Below are positions 1 through 62,679 of a stretch of 64,000 bases of DNA, one piece after another. A program made the translations under genes and the position numbers. This DNA is from Dysidea avara (lineage: Eukaryota; Porifera; Demospongiae; Dictyoceratida; Dysideidae). Location of the stretch: positions 23,335,133 to 23,399,132 of the forward strand of contig NC_089274.1 in the NCBI RefSeq assembly GCF_963678975.1, read 5' to 3'. The notes under the pieces were generated by a model. The model made no database searches, had not been told where the DNA came from, and was given only the letters and a program-made list of their open reading frames with translations. Each line of letters begins with the position of its first letter. The stretch's first letter is position 1.

Positions 1-537
1 TGCCAAGCAGCAGATCCAGGAACCGGCAAGGGGAGGGGCATACTCAGGCTAAAATGCTGCCAGTCATCGTTAGCTATTTTGTTATTGCACACTTGACTTT
101 ACAGCAAGATTTTCATTATTACATCTCGGTGGTCTAAGCGGAACAGTTCCAGTAATATCTTGTTGAGTAGCAAACAATCACTAATAAAAATTCAAACAGA
201 TGGTATTGAAATGACTGTACTATTAGAGTTATCAACTGCTCTGTTGGAGTATCTCAGTTGTGTTTGAATTTTTTGTGGTGATATACCTGGTCACGTTGGA
301 GAGGGCTGTGGGAAAGATGCCCCTATGTCCCCTCTATGTCCCAAATGCTTTATGCTGGAGCCACCATTGAAAGCTCTCCTGTTGAAATACTTTGTAAACT
401 GCATCGTGTTGGGAAGAATTGTGATCTATGGAACTTTCTTAGTCATGTGATAACCACATACTACACACACATGTGTGCAAATATGGTTGTGCCATACTGT
501 GTGAATTGACTTTACTTAACTGTTGGTCACTTATTAG
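1..537. other. Left edge: intron 9 of copy A or its flank, no exon seen
   Basis: No reading frame here resembles any of exons 1 to 9 of the neighbouring transporter copies. The block ends in a good splice acceptor (TTATTAG) immediately before the first recognisable exon of copy A. It carries one pair of the dispersed TCTATTAGAGTA-like motifs at about 213-257. It is most simply the 3' part of intron 9; the missing 5' exons of copy A should lie to the left of the window, but a 5'-truncated gene cannot be excluded. Confidence 0.6.
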
Positions 538-6190
<5,653 letters not shown>

Positions 6191-8045
6191 AATGGCAGCT
6201 TTAATTTCCATCACATAATCACATATGCACACTCCAGTTTTTAATTATTTATTTATTTATTTATCAATTTTTTTGCAAGTTTTAATGCTAATGCACACGA
6301 CACGCACATACGTACACATGCACACACACGCATATACAATTTGTATTCTCATGATCGTTGCGTTGATACAATTATTAGGAGTGCAGCCTCTGTTTTATAC
6401 AGTGCTGTAATGATCTGTTACTCTGCTTCTCACAACAGAAAAATTTTGTTTTCTATGACAAATACAATGTTTATACATCCCTGATTTCTTTTTTGCTGAC
6501 TAATTATAAGCCTGGGCACCAATTGGCATGCCCTGCAGTGGAGTACCTATTGGACTAAAAATTTTAATTAAAAAGTTACAGAAAATATCCATTCTGTACA
6601 TGTGTAGCTAATAAGAATATGATAGATTTCTAGTCCTTTGCTTTGTTACTTTTAAGGAAAGGAAGTAGCGAGTTGTTTAATGTTCTTGCAGCAATAAGTA
6701 CTTTACACTCTGAGCCACTTTATCATGCAATTCAGCACATTCAATCCATGGTAGAGGAATATTATTATGTATCATGCAGGTGTTGTGTAAGACTTCAAAC
6801 ATCTGGCTCAGTTTAGCCTGAGATCATCAGCATCTTCACAAGTGTAGAGTTACTTAACCCCTCCCTCCTTCCCAAATGTGTACTATAAAAAATGTTGAAA
6901 TTATACTTAACCCTTGGACTCTCAGCAAAGAAATCTCAGATTTAGTACTATAGCTTCTAACTGCACACTGCACTGCTGCTAAATCGTTACATTTTCTTCA
7001 CAAACGACTTTATTTTATTACACTACTAGCTAAGTGAAAATGCTGAAAATAATGGATGATCCCTTACAGGTAAATCATGTACCAACACTTTTTGAAGTTA
7101 CCTTTGATGGCTTTACTTTTATGACACCATAACAACACCATTTAGTACCTGGCTTTCTTGACTCTACTCTAAATGTTGTGACATTAAAATATCAAGGAAT
7201 GAGCTGAAATTTATTACCTGCTTTTCGTGTAGGAAGGAATGAAATAAAAAATAAAATTATTGTGACTTGAAAAGCAGATCATGAGTTCCTGCATGGCTTC
7301 AGCTCATTCCTTGGATGTAATATGTACAACATGTTATTAACACATTCTTGAGTTTGGTGGAACCTCTCCAATTAAAGGGGAATTTAATATGCATTATGAT
7401 CATTGATGCATGACCAGCTGGCTATACTTAATGATTTAGATTAGCTATTCATAATGTTCTTTAACATTATTCATTATCATTCATCTTATTCATAATGAAA
7501 TGATGTCATAATGATGGTCATAATGATCATCAAAACCTTTGGGTTAAATGGAAGCACAAACCATTTTTATACAGCACAGTTGACATGCATGCTTACCCTT
7601 GGAATGGGTGGGAGGAGGGATGGGATTATACTAACACACTACTAGCCAGACATGACATTAGTAGAAGGCCACAGGAACAACAAGAGTGGCACTGCCTGTT
7701 ACAATGGATGGAGAGTGGAGTCACACCACTATAGCTCTAGCCATACTGCTACTGCAAAAAGACACAGTGTTAGCCATGACAATAATGAGGAGCTTTCACA
7801 ATACATACTTTTAATACATGACTAGTTTATACACTGTGAGGTAATAATAAGAATATCTTGTACTTGGCTTTACCTTGTGTCAATTGCAGTGGAGGAGTAA
7901 AGAAATTATAATGGCAACAAGAGTGCCTATACTGTTGAATTTGTTTGTACAAAAAATGACAGTACAATTCCTACATAATCATGTGTCATGATAATTTACA
8001 AATAAATTATATATTATAAGAGCATGTATATGATTAAGGTGATAT
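6191..8045. other. Convergent intergenic region between copies A and B
   Basis: No convincing coding region. It holds a (TTTA)n stretch at 6244-6262, a small foldback at 7192-7316, AT-rich CATAAT-type low-complexity sequence around 7440-7530, and a block at about 7655-7765 that is also found at about 20795-20940 downstream of copy C, so it belongs to the duplicated 3' flank. The last 100 nt before the copy B stop match the 3' flank of C and D (for example the GATTAAGGTGATAT string), suggesting a shared 3' UTR. I see no clear AATAAA signal close to the copy A stop. Confidence 0.6.
7192..7316. repeat. Small foldback (inverted repeat)
   Basis: CAAGGAATGAGCTGAA at the left end is repeated in reverse complement (TTCAGCTCATTCCTTG) at the right end. 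The inner parts also pair (CTGCTTTTC with GAAAAGCAG). This looks like a short MITE or hairpin remnant without coding capacity. Confidence 0.6.
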
Positions 8046-19293
<11,248 letters not shown>

Positions 19294-19599
19294 TCAAGGC
19301 GCTGTGTTACTGTTTAGCCTGAAGACCACCACCTATGCTCCGTGTCTGTGACTCTCTAGTTACAGCCGGAGTTATTACCTAAAATACGTAATACAATAAT
19401 TTACGGAACGCAACGCATGATTCCGTAAAATAGCTATAATTACGAAACGCCTCCACAAATCTTACCCACTTTAGACTGTTTATCGTGGTGTACAGTTCAC
19501 GATTATCTCGCGTAGCGATATTTTTGGAGAAGTCCGACCACCTCCTCACTGCAGCCGTTGGTCTCGTGTTCCAGCCGATGGCGCACGCGACTAGCTACC

Positions 19600-19760
19600 T
19601 CTGTTATTATTATTATTATTATCAATTTTATCTAAAGAAAGGGTACACAAAAGGCTTATAGCCTGTACAAGGTGGTCCCCAAAACACATACACAATACAA
19701 AAAGCAATACAGAAACATTGACTTAAAAAATTGACTATCTACAAGCAAACAAAAACAACA
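19600..19760 (-). mobile_element. LINE 3' end with (TAA)n tail
   Basis: On the minus strand a non-coding 3' UTR-like sequence (including CCTTGTACAGGCTATAAGCC) ends in (TAATAA)n, the usual arrangement of a 5'-truncated LINE insertion. No protein-coding part remains. Confidence 0.4.
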
Positions 19761-19819
19761 AACGAGTAGCCGTGATCTAAATAAGTGTGGCTGCACAGTA
19801 ACCGATGTTTTTGCGTGTG

Positions 19820-19893
19820 CTTCTTCTTCTTCTGCTGCTGCTACTGCTGTTACCTCTGCTGCTACTGTTTCCTCTGCTGCTGCCTCTGCCGGC
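19820..19893. repeat. Imperfect (CTG/CTT)n trinucleotide tract
   Basis: TTCTTCTTCTTCTGCTGCTG and following variants with CTACTG and CCTCTG interruptions, in the 5' flank of copy B. No reading frame of interest is linked to it. Confidence 0.8.
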
Positions 19894-20074
19894 TGCTATA
19901 AACAGACTTTTCAGTTTCTTAAACATTCATAATAATATTATCTCAGACACTGGCTGCATATTCTAAGTAGTGGGCTTACAATGATGAGATAAGCATATAA
20001 CAACATTGCATTATATCTTAGCACTATACACATTTGTCAGTATTTAGTTGCATCAAGCCGTTTCTCAGTCCAAT

Positions 20075-20285
20075 GATGGTTGAAGGCATAATGAGTCTTG
20101 TTCTGAATTAATCCAGCACTCTGTTCACCACACAGTCATCAGCAAAAAGTTGAACTATAGAGATGTTTTCATCAATGTCATTAGTATAATTAATAGAAAC
20201 ATTAAGGGCATGCAGCAATATACCTGTGGGACTCCAAACTTTCACACAGGAATTTCTAATATCACTTGTTGGTTTTGTTTAGTTA
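20075..20285 (-). mobile_element. Decayed LINE reverse transcriptase core
   Basis: With frameshifts, the minus strand gives a GVPQ word, then NDIDEN, then LFADDC. This is the order of the catalytic palm motifs (SGVPQG ... FADD) of LINE reverse transcriptases. It is on the same strand as the LINE C-terminal fragment at 17820-18330, but exon 1 of copy B lies between them, so they are probably separate insertions. Confidence 0.6.
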
Positions 20286-21122
20286 ACTAATGCCGGGTCC
20301 AATGTATTTAGTGCACGTGCCATCCTGTGCTGTCTGCCCATCAGCTATACAATTAGCTATTCCCTAATAACTACGCCAGTAATATTTAAATCATTCGAGT
20401 TCTATAAATAATCACAGAAGCTTCTCAAAATGCACAGCTATACATATAGCTGCTTAACTTGAAGTACTCAACAGCTAGAACTTATATTATGGAATTTTGT
20501 TATCAAAGTTATGAAAGCATGATTACAGCACCAACTGCATGACATGCATACTGAATTCAGTTTTTTTGAAGGGGAGAACCTGCCCTTGATGGTAAGTGAT
20601 AATGATAATAATATAGGGAGACCTCTAATGCATGCAATACTGAAGCACCAGCAATATCATATCTGATCATGACCTGATTGGAAATGTTAAAATCAGGCAA
20701 ACCATGCATGCATATAAATTATGCAATGATCGATGTAATACTGAGGTTATCAGAAACTATTACTATCCAAACACTAACACACTGAGTATAGTTACTAGAG
20801 ATGACATTAGTAGAAGTCACATGAGCAGCAGGAGGTATTAGACAAGAGTGGCACTGCCACAATGTAGGGTGGTATGGAGCCACAGCACTACACTAGACTC
20901 TAAATTTATAACTGCTACATAGCTACAACAATATACAGTGTGTCAGACAGTATAAGGATAATTGTCATACTTCAAATATAGTAGGGTAGCTTAACAAAAT
21001 TTTTGTTACGGAGCAGATAAAAGCACCATTTTTGGTATACAAGTTCTTTATGGCGTACTTGTCAATATTAGAAGGGGTTCCCACCAAACCTAATTTGCAT
21101 GGGCTGAAAACAAAATGGCCAT

Positions 21123-21547
21123 CAGCAGCCCCAGCATATATAGTACATTCACGGTATACCATACACTTGAACATGAGGGAAAATACACTTACGTAGTTTT
21201 CCTATTTTATATTTTGCATTCAATATGTACAGACTTGTCAAATGAATTAGCAAATGACACTGTAATTTTGCATATGTGCAATTTGAGTAGCCTTCTTAGA
21301 CCAGTTAGTGACAGTTAATACCATTGTTTAAGATGCATTTTTACAACCGTGCTGTGGTCAATGCATCAACACGCATTTGGACTATGTAATACACAATTTT
21401 TGTCTCAAGCTAAAGTATATAGCTCATGCACACAGTGCAGTTGACAAGTTTGTACATATTGAATGCCAAATATAATTCAATAAAATAGGAAAACTAACTA
21501 CACGTTCAAGTGTATGGCATATCGTTAATGTACTATACTGGGACTAC
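21123..21547. repeat. Foldback element with ~115-nt arms
   Basis: The left arm runs from about 21123 (CAGCCCCAGC) to 21240 (GACTTGTCAA), and the right arm from about 21433 (TTGACAAG) to 21547 (CTGGGACT). The arms pair over words such as CCATACACTTGAAC, GTTTTCCTATTTTAT and GCATTCAATATGTAC. The unpaired centre is about 190 nt. No coding capacity; a MITE-type element is the likely identity. Confidence 0.72.
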
Positions 21548-21704
21548 TTGATTTTCAACCCACACATAATTAGGTTTATACATCATTCCCGGCACCTTTA
21601 AAAGCTTCGACCAATGTAAAAGATTTATCTCTTTATGATAAGAATGCAAGGGTAGATTTCTCGGTTCATTTGCTGAACAACCCACCCTTGCATCTTTAAA
21701 CTTA

Positions 21705-21825
21705 GTCTCGCCAGTCAGCCAGCCTGTATTTTTTGTTATTTGGTCGAAAAAAAAGACCAAATCGCAAAGCTTTTTTCCCAACCAAATGACAAAAAGAAAT
21801 AAAATACAGGGTGGCTGGCAAGACT
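21705..21825. repeat. Hairpin / short foldback
   Basis: GCCAGTCAGCCAGCCTGTAT on the left pairs imperfectly with the reverse complement of ATACAGGGTGGCTGGCAAGA on the right. The inner parts also pair (TTTGGT with ACCAAA). Confidence 0.55.
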
Positions 21826-23223
21826 ACTGTACTTTGAACTAGAGACAATACTAAATCTTTCACATTGCTGAAAACTTTAAAAGGTGTTGGGAAAGATGCA
21901 CGGAATTTTAGACAGCTTTCTTGGGTGGCTACTATACACTTGCCACCAAATATACATTCTTGCTATTCCCTTGAAAGCAAGTTAGGTCGTGGAAAACAGT
22001 TTGTAACATATAGCTTATTAAGTGCCACAGAGCCACCACCACTTTAGAATAGATTGTCGTGATACAATGTTCACTAGTAAACTAGTTTGCATGGAGGATC
22101 ATAAGCTCTGAAGTAACCACATGGACAATTCGGTCTGTTGACTACTTTGCATTCAAGTACCTACATTATAACCAGGTACATAGATTTGTTTGCTGAGAAT
22201 ATACTGTATGTTTCTGCATGCATCTTTCTGAATCTTGGGTTGCCTTGTAGACTTTCCATTCAAGTAACACTCTATTGTGTCATCTAAAATGTATTGTCAT
22301 AACAGGGTGGACCTACTCCAAGGGGTTGTAATCAATTGCTACACTATCCATGACATGCAGTAGCTGAATTAATGTAATTTTAAAAACTCAAAAAATGCTT
22401 ACAAACTAGATTCCCCAGGTTTCTAAATTATCAACGTAATTATGTCACATATAAACATAGTTGGAAGCATACCAAAGATGTAAACTGTTACAATATGCTG
22501 TCCTACCATGAGATTGGCAAGTTTAAGGGCAAACAGGTTGAAAATTAGACTTACTGTACACTTAATAAACAACTTAAGAGAAGCCAAAGAAAGTGTTGCT
22601 TTTCTTATTCCTATACTCTTAATGTGCAGTGTGGGGGATAGGGTAAATTTGAAAATGAAATTACAGTGAAGTTTGAACAATACAGAACATTAGGATGCCA
22701 TTCTGGGGTTATCTTCCCCAGGATTATAATGACATTTTAGACTGTTCTTATTGTGTTTTTAATTAGCTACAGGCCTACAGTTTATTAAAGGAGATATTTA
22801 CAATATATCTGTTAATGGTTGACTGCTCTATTAGAGTATTCAGATTTTTTTTGCAACTAGTGACCAATAATGGGGGCGTGGCACCCCTTATAAAAATGCA
22901 AAAAACTGGTGCTTCGTAATGATTTCCTCAAAAATTTGATGCTAAGCTACTCTACTAATATATTCAAGACTAGTTGTACTTGACTTTGCCCAGTATCAAT
23001 TAAGTAAAGAATTATAACACCTGATAGAAACAAGAGTGGATACCTATATTGACGTTTTGGCCCTGTATGAAAATGACAACACAATTTCTACATTTTAATC
23101 ATGTGGCACGACAAGGCTATACAAATACAATAGATCATTAGTTTGATGATATAATAGATTATTTTTGATTACACTGTAAATTATATTGATCATTGCAGAG
23201 CATGTATTTGATTAAGGTGATAT

Positions 23224-34735
<11,512 letters not shown>

Positions 34736-34802
34736 CACTATAACTGATCACGACACTGCCACTGCACTGATTAGCGAGGACTGGCAATGTAGTGATTTCA
34801 GA

Positions 34803-34810
34803 TCACGTGA
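34803..34810. promoter_or_regulatory. E-box TCACGTGA upstream of copy C
   Basis: Palindromic TCACGTGA 68 nt before the ATG of copy C. The equivalent palindrome lies 72 nt before the ATG of copy D (61511-61518). Bases around it are partly diverged while the core is identical. Sites of this type bind bHLH-zip factors in animals; its use here is inferred. Confidence 0.5.
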
Positions 34811-34957
34811 CTTCACTCACATGATATTGAGGCGTAAACCTTTGTCTGATGGGATGTGTATGGACAGAAATGATTTCTGAGTGAGTGAAATTTTCTGTAG
34901 AGCTACATGTACTCGTGCTGCACTGGTAGCAGACCCCTCATCTGCGGATAGGGCTTA

Positions 34958-34982
34958 AATTATAAGCGCGGGCGCTTATATC
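34958..34982. promoter_or_regulatory. Conserved short inverted repeat upstream of copy C
   Basis: ATAAGCGC-GG-GCGCTTAT, an 8-bp inverted repeat with a 2-nt centre, about 230 nt upstream of the copy C ATG. Copy D has ATAAGCGT-GG-GTGCTTAT (62191-62210), with both arms altered differently but the outer half kept. It may be a transcription factor site or simply conserved duplicate sequence. Confidence 0.4.
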
Positions 34983-35393
34983 TGTTGATTGCTGCAACCT
35001 TACAACACATAGCTAATTATAACTGACACGACATAGCTAGCTAGCTACAGAACTCATGCGTTGCCGGTAATAGTCAATGCCAGCTTAGTGGCTCAGTATA
35101 TATTCCCATGTGGTATCAGTTACAAAATAATTGACATTTAGCTAGCTATAGCTATTACAAATCAGTGTTCAATGCCAATGTAATATTTTTAGTGCAACTG
35201 ACTAATATTTTTAACATTCATTTGAGATAGGAGTGCTTCCATTGGATTGGAGGTCTGCTCATGTATAAGAATGGATCTCATGATCGGCAGAGCCATGCAT
35301 TCAGTGTCCCGAGCGTCAGCCAGTGACTCGTTTGCATGATATGATGTCTTTGAATCTGTGATCAAAGATTCATGCTCAACTGACCACCTCATG

Positions 35394-35547
35394 CAGGGGC
35401 GGATCTAGGATTTATAAAAAGGGGGGGGGGGGGGGGCTAACTCAAGGTACTAATCTCTTGGGTAGAGGTAGCGAAGCACACTTCCCAGCATGCGAAGCAT
35501 GCTGGAACTAGGCAGTGGCGGATCCAGGATGGGGCATTTGGGGCAAA

Positions 35548-35578
<31 letters not shown>

Positions 35579-35761
35579 CTTCAAGAAATTGCATACAAGA
35601 TCGATATACTCTAATAGAGCAGTCAATTACTCTAATAAAGCAGTCACAATGTTCATGAGGCAGTGTAGCTTACCTATGAAGCTACAAATAGGATTTTATT
35701 TTACATAACAGACGTGATATAGTAGATAGTAGGTAAGGATAACTAGCTATTATTGTTGTGA

Positions 35762-35801
<40 letters not shown>

Positions 35802-35897
35802 CGGTCTTCAACTGGTTTTCAGCAAGTTTTTTTGGTCTTCAACTGTTTTTCAGAAAGGTGCCCCTCCTCTTTCGAAACTCTGGATCCGCCCCTGCTA
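35394..35897. mobile_element. ~500-bp element with GCAGGGGCGGATC termini and homopolymers
   Basis: Left end GCAGGGGCGGATCTAGGA; right end in reverse complement GCAGGGGCGGATCCAGA. A second GGCGGATCCAGG word at 35517 followed by a poly-C run (35551-35579) suggests a nested copy, and a poly-T run of about 40 lies at 35767-35801. No protein. Another right end of this family (GGATCCGCCCCTG) lies at 36648-36660 after a second poly-G/poly-C stretch. Confidence 0.65.
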
Positions 35898-36900
35898 GGG
35901 GGGTCTGGGGGCATGCCCCCCCAGGAAAATTTTGAAAAATAGATGCTAAAACACTGCAATTTGGAGACATTTCCACATAAAATTCATAATATTTTCTGCC
36001 TGTAGATATTTTATATACTGCCTTTAGATTATAGGTATGGCTCTCTGAAGCATTTTGCTAATGGAAAAGTTTGGGTAGGTACAGACAACCAAGTACATGA
36101 TGCACCCCTCTCACAATTGCACAACACTGAAATAGGTGCATGTTAGAATAATAATGTTGAAAGTGGAAAATTTTGAAATTTGAACAATACAAGATTGAAT
36201 CTGAGAGCATTTTCAATGGAAATTGTGAACCTGAATTAAGTATTGTCATACACAAGTAGATGAATGAAGCCCTTTAAACAGACCAATTCATTTCATTGCA
36301 TGTATAGGTGCAGGCAGATTTGGAAAAATTCCATAACAGAACCAACTACATGTTTCCAGTGAATGTTCTATTAGAGTAGTTAGCTGACTGCTCTATTAGA
36401 GTATCTCGATCTTGTAAACCTCCATTGCTGATCCGGGTCCTTGTTGCATAAATTTTAGCATAAATCCACTGATAATACCTTGGAAAGACGTTTATAAGGT
36501 GGTTTTATGAGTATTTGTATTATTAGTGATCATATAATTATGCTAAGACAAAATTTCATTATAATACTCAGCATATTGATCAAGTAAAGCCTAAATATGA
36601 AGGGGGGGGGCTTCAGCCCCCAAAGCCCCCCCCCCCCCCCCCCCCCTGGATCCGCCCCTGTCATGACCAACAAGTTAATAACTGAAGCAGGGGCGGTGGA
36701 GCAGGCCAAAGAGTGAGGCCAGAGACCAAAAAAAAACAAAAAACAAAAGGTCACAGTCTGCTGACAATAGCTGTTCTCCACCAATTATATATAACTACAC
36801 ATACGTAGCTAAGTAGCTTGCTACACTGCTTCTCTGAATACTGTGACTTCTCTATTAGAGTATCCAGATCCTAACTGTTCTATTAGAGTATTTCGATCTT
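35600..36900. repeat. Cluster of the dispersed TCTATTAGAGTA motif
   Basis: Six copies of a roughly 26-nt repeat, GACTG(C/T)TCTATTAGAGTA followed by TCTCGATC, occur as pairs at 35600-35647, 36361-36412 and 36841-36900. Single copies lie at about 15990, 22821, 27650, 30651, 31925, 46006 and 62588, and a diverged pair lies at 213-257. The core is nearly palindromic. Pairs are about 20-30 nt apart. Confidence 0.8.
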
Positions 36901-38701
36901 TGCTTGCCAACAGTGTCCCCGGCATAAAAGTGGGGGGTGGGATGCCTCCCCTGTCTCCACCGCCTATGAACTGAAGTATAACACACGTTTGTGCCATGTA
37001 GACCATGTAAAACACAACTCAAGTGTTTCTTATAAGTTGACTAGCGTTCTTTAGAGTGCATGCATGGTGATAGTATGGGTGTCATATATAATACTTCTGC
37101 AAAGCATTTGATTCCATCCCACATGTAAGATTGTTAAATGAATTGTACTTAGGTATACATAACTAAAGCACACATCCTCAAGAAATTGGGTCATCTCCTC
37201 CTTCTGCCAGAGCATTTAAAGAGACACCAGCTAGTAGGATCAGCAACCACAAAAATTGATTGGCAGCTATATATCTGTAAAGAATGTGGACCTAGACAGT
37301 GCAGCTTTGCCAGACCAGTCAAAGGCTGACACCATCCACTTCTCTGTTATGTGAACCAAAGTGGCTCTGTACGTGGCCAGCTTGTGCTGAAGGTATCCAA
37401 TAATAAAAGATCATGCCAGTGCATTCATTAATTTTGTCTTTGTCTTCTGAATACAGACTGTTTGCACCAGTACTTCTTGCCTTGTGAAAACCCTACACAG
37501 TAGTTGACATAAAACAACTCTATACATCCTTGAAGGATTACCTTTCATTGATTGGATATGGCTGGAAGTAGTAAATGGGATGCATGGTGGAGTAGGTCAA
37601 AACGTTAGGGGGCCAACTTTGAATTTTGAAATATGCAACAAGCATGTTTATTATTCTGGGGACACGTCTCAGGAAAAAAATATCAGATTTTAGAGCCTTT
37701 GAGATATATTTTAAGTTATTTTCACTGTATTGTTAAATAGCTACTTACAGATTTAAGAGATATAATACTCTTGATCAAGCACTGACCATAGCCTTCCATT
37801 GTCATATGTCTACATGCACCTGACCTAAGGATAGCAGGAAGAAGTGGAGGAAAATGAACATGATTTCAGCGGAATGATGAAGAGGATTTCATCTGACTCA
37901 GAAATTGATTCTCTTAAATGAGATGTTATAACAATGTAATAGTGATTTGATTACACATGCATGTACATAGTATAGCCATGATAATAAAAATATTATATTG
38001 TTGGCACCAGACTATTATACGTATATGCTTTTAAGTTTCCCTATATTAAATGCTATGCTGTAGCACTTAAAAATGCTCATAATTATGCTCAAACCTTTTT
38101 ACTAACACAATTAATTTGCTCTTTCTGGTCGCATTTTTTAAAAAGCTAGCCATTGAGAAAATTATTCATTTGCTGTGGAAAAGTAATATCTTTATCCTCT
38201 CTAATGTCAAATATAGTGGAGTTGACTCACAAAGCCATCTAGGCATGGTGCCTAGTTATGTACTTGGCTATGTACATACTTGAAATTTAAGGCTATATAT
38301 AGCACCAAGAGTATACCACATTATATACTCTTGATAGCACCAAACTGGTGTCAGAATCAGATTTCTTGTGGTTGACTTGCTCAAGAAATTGTCCTTGTTC
38401 AAGATAGTACCATTGTAAAGTTAATTTGCCAGTGGCTACAGGGACCTGGCAGCTAGATGTGTAAGAAAACATAGAACTCAATTCCGCTACAAAACATGTT
38501 AGCCAAAGGATGGCCACTGAATTCAGCCTATTGCACTGTTACTTGGCATGGTATAATTGTAAGGTGCTATATACCAAGGGTTTATATAACACCCCATAAT
38601 AATAATAACAACACTTGATGCCTTGTCATTCCAATAGACATAATGATAACACAATTCCTAATAACCATGTGTCACAATGATGTATATGATTAAGGTGATA
38701 T

Positions 38702-61439
<22,738 letters not shown>

Positions 61440-61510
61440 TACTATAACTGACCATGACAGTGCCACTGGTTACTGAGGACTGGCAATGCAGCGATTTTCA
61501 GTGAGACAGG

Positions 61511-61518
61511 TCACGTGA
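61511..61518. promoter_or_regulatory. E-box TCACGTGA upstream of copy D
   Basis: Palindromic TCACGTGA 72 nt before the copy D ATG, at the position equivalent to that of copy C. Surrounding sequence (61440-61655) is alignable with 34736-34930. Confidence 0.5.
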
Positions 61519-61659
61519 TGCCACCCACATGGTATTGAGGCGTCTATTTATCTATGCGTAAACCATTGTCTGATGAGTGCATAGACCTAGCTATATGGGC
61601 AGAAACGGTTTCTGACAATTTCTGTAAAGCTATGCATGCATGCTGCACTGATAGTAGAC

Positions 61660-62165
61660 TATTATTATTATTATTACTACTTGATTGTATAATTATTATA
61701 TTTTATAAATAATTGTAAGACTCATATGCATGAGCATAGTACAATGATTGGTTACAAATTAAATTAGAATGTAAGTAAGTAAATTAATTAAGTATAAATA
61801 ATTAAGTAATTGAAGAGATCACTGGTGTACAAATGTAGAGAATTTTGTAGAGTTGGTGCATTGATAGTGACACTTGGTAAAGCATTCCACTGAGGGATTA
61901 CTCGTGGAAGAAAGCTGAACTTGTAGCTATTAACTGTCGAATATATTGTAACAAATCTTTTGTTGTGACCTCTAGTGATAAGAGAGATAATTATTAATCA
62001 TGCATTCTGGGAGTGAAACGTCTATTAAACCATTTAAGATTTTATAAAGAACACATAGAGACTGAATATCTCGTCTCTTCTTCAAGCTGTCCCACATAAC
62101 ATTTCACTAACACTGCTGTATCTGTTAAAATCGGACATTACATATCTAGCAGCTCTCTTTTGAAC
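61660..62165 (-). mobile_element. LINE 3' fragment inserted in the upstream region of copy D
   Basis: On the minus strand, starting near 62160, the broken frame reads VQKRAARYVMSDFNRYSSVS, then LKKRRDIQSLCVLYKILNGL, the conserved C-terminus of CR1/L2/jockey-like LINE proteins. It ends in (AATAAT)n at 61661-61676. The copy C upstream region lacks it and continues uninterrupted, so it inserted about 220 nt upstream of the copy D ATG, between the E-box and the 62191-62210 inverted repeat. Confidence 0.75.
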
Positions 62166-62190
62166 AGACTACATCTGACCTTCCGCTGGA

Positions 62191-62210
62191 TTATAAGCGT
62201 GGGTGCTTAT
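62191..62210. promoter_or_regulatory. Short inverted repeat upstream of copy D, counterpart of 34958-34982
   Basis: ATAAGCGT-GG-GTGCTTAT. The LINE insertion 61660-62165 has moved it from about 230 to about 750 nt upstream of the ATG. Confidence 0.35.
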
Positions 62211-62679
62211 ATCTGCTGCTGTAATTACAACACATATTTATTAAGGCTTTGCAGTGCAAATGCTGAAGTCTGTAGGACACCTGATCCCGCCTGGTCCTAC
62301 ATCCTGGTTAAAGATGTCACACAGCTATCTGATACGTGCAATATAGCTCAGAAATTGAAATTGTGCTTCTTTGGATAATTTGTCTGAAATTGTGCTTCTT
62401 TGGATAATTAGCCTTAATTACGTATGTCCTGAGGCATTGTGAAGGGGTGTGCTTGCTGCAGAATGTGGGAATGGCTTCTTTTAGCCAATGAAGATATGAC
62501 TATTACAAGTATAGAGATATCTCCAGGAAATAAATAGAAAGGATTTTAGACAGTTGTTACAGGTTAATCAAGTAATCACTTAAGTGGCTGACTGCTCTAT
62601 TAGAGTACCTCAATCTTTTGGGGAAAAGAGTTGAGGGTGCATAGCCCATTTTCACTGACATGATCACACAAGGTGTAAT

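Larger units (their letters stand above)
19294..23223. other. Intergenic region between copy B (5' end) and copy C (3' end)
   Basis: About 3.9 kb containing the promoter side of copy B and the 3' flank of copy C. It is mostly repeats: a LINE 3' end (19600-19760), a (CTG/CTT)n tract (19820-19893), a decayed LINE reverse transcriptase core (about 20075-20285) and two foldbacks (21123-21547; 21705-21825). The last ~500 nt before the copy C stop are alignable with the 3' flank of copy B. No canonical E-box like that of C and D is seen just upstream of copy B. Confidence 0.6.
34736..38701. other. Intergenic region between copy C (5' end) and copy D (3' end)
   Basis: About 4 kb. The first ~330 nt form the upstream region of copy C and match that of copy D. 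The middle (35390-36900) is a repeat cluster with homopolymers and GGGGCGGATC ends plus several TCTATTAGAGTA motifs. From about 36950 to 38600 I see no gene, no long repeat and no clear element. The last ~60 nt before the copy D stop match the 3' flanks of B and C. Confidence 0.6.
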
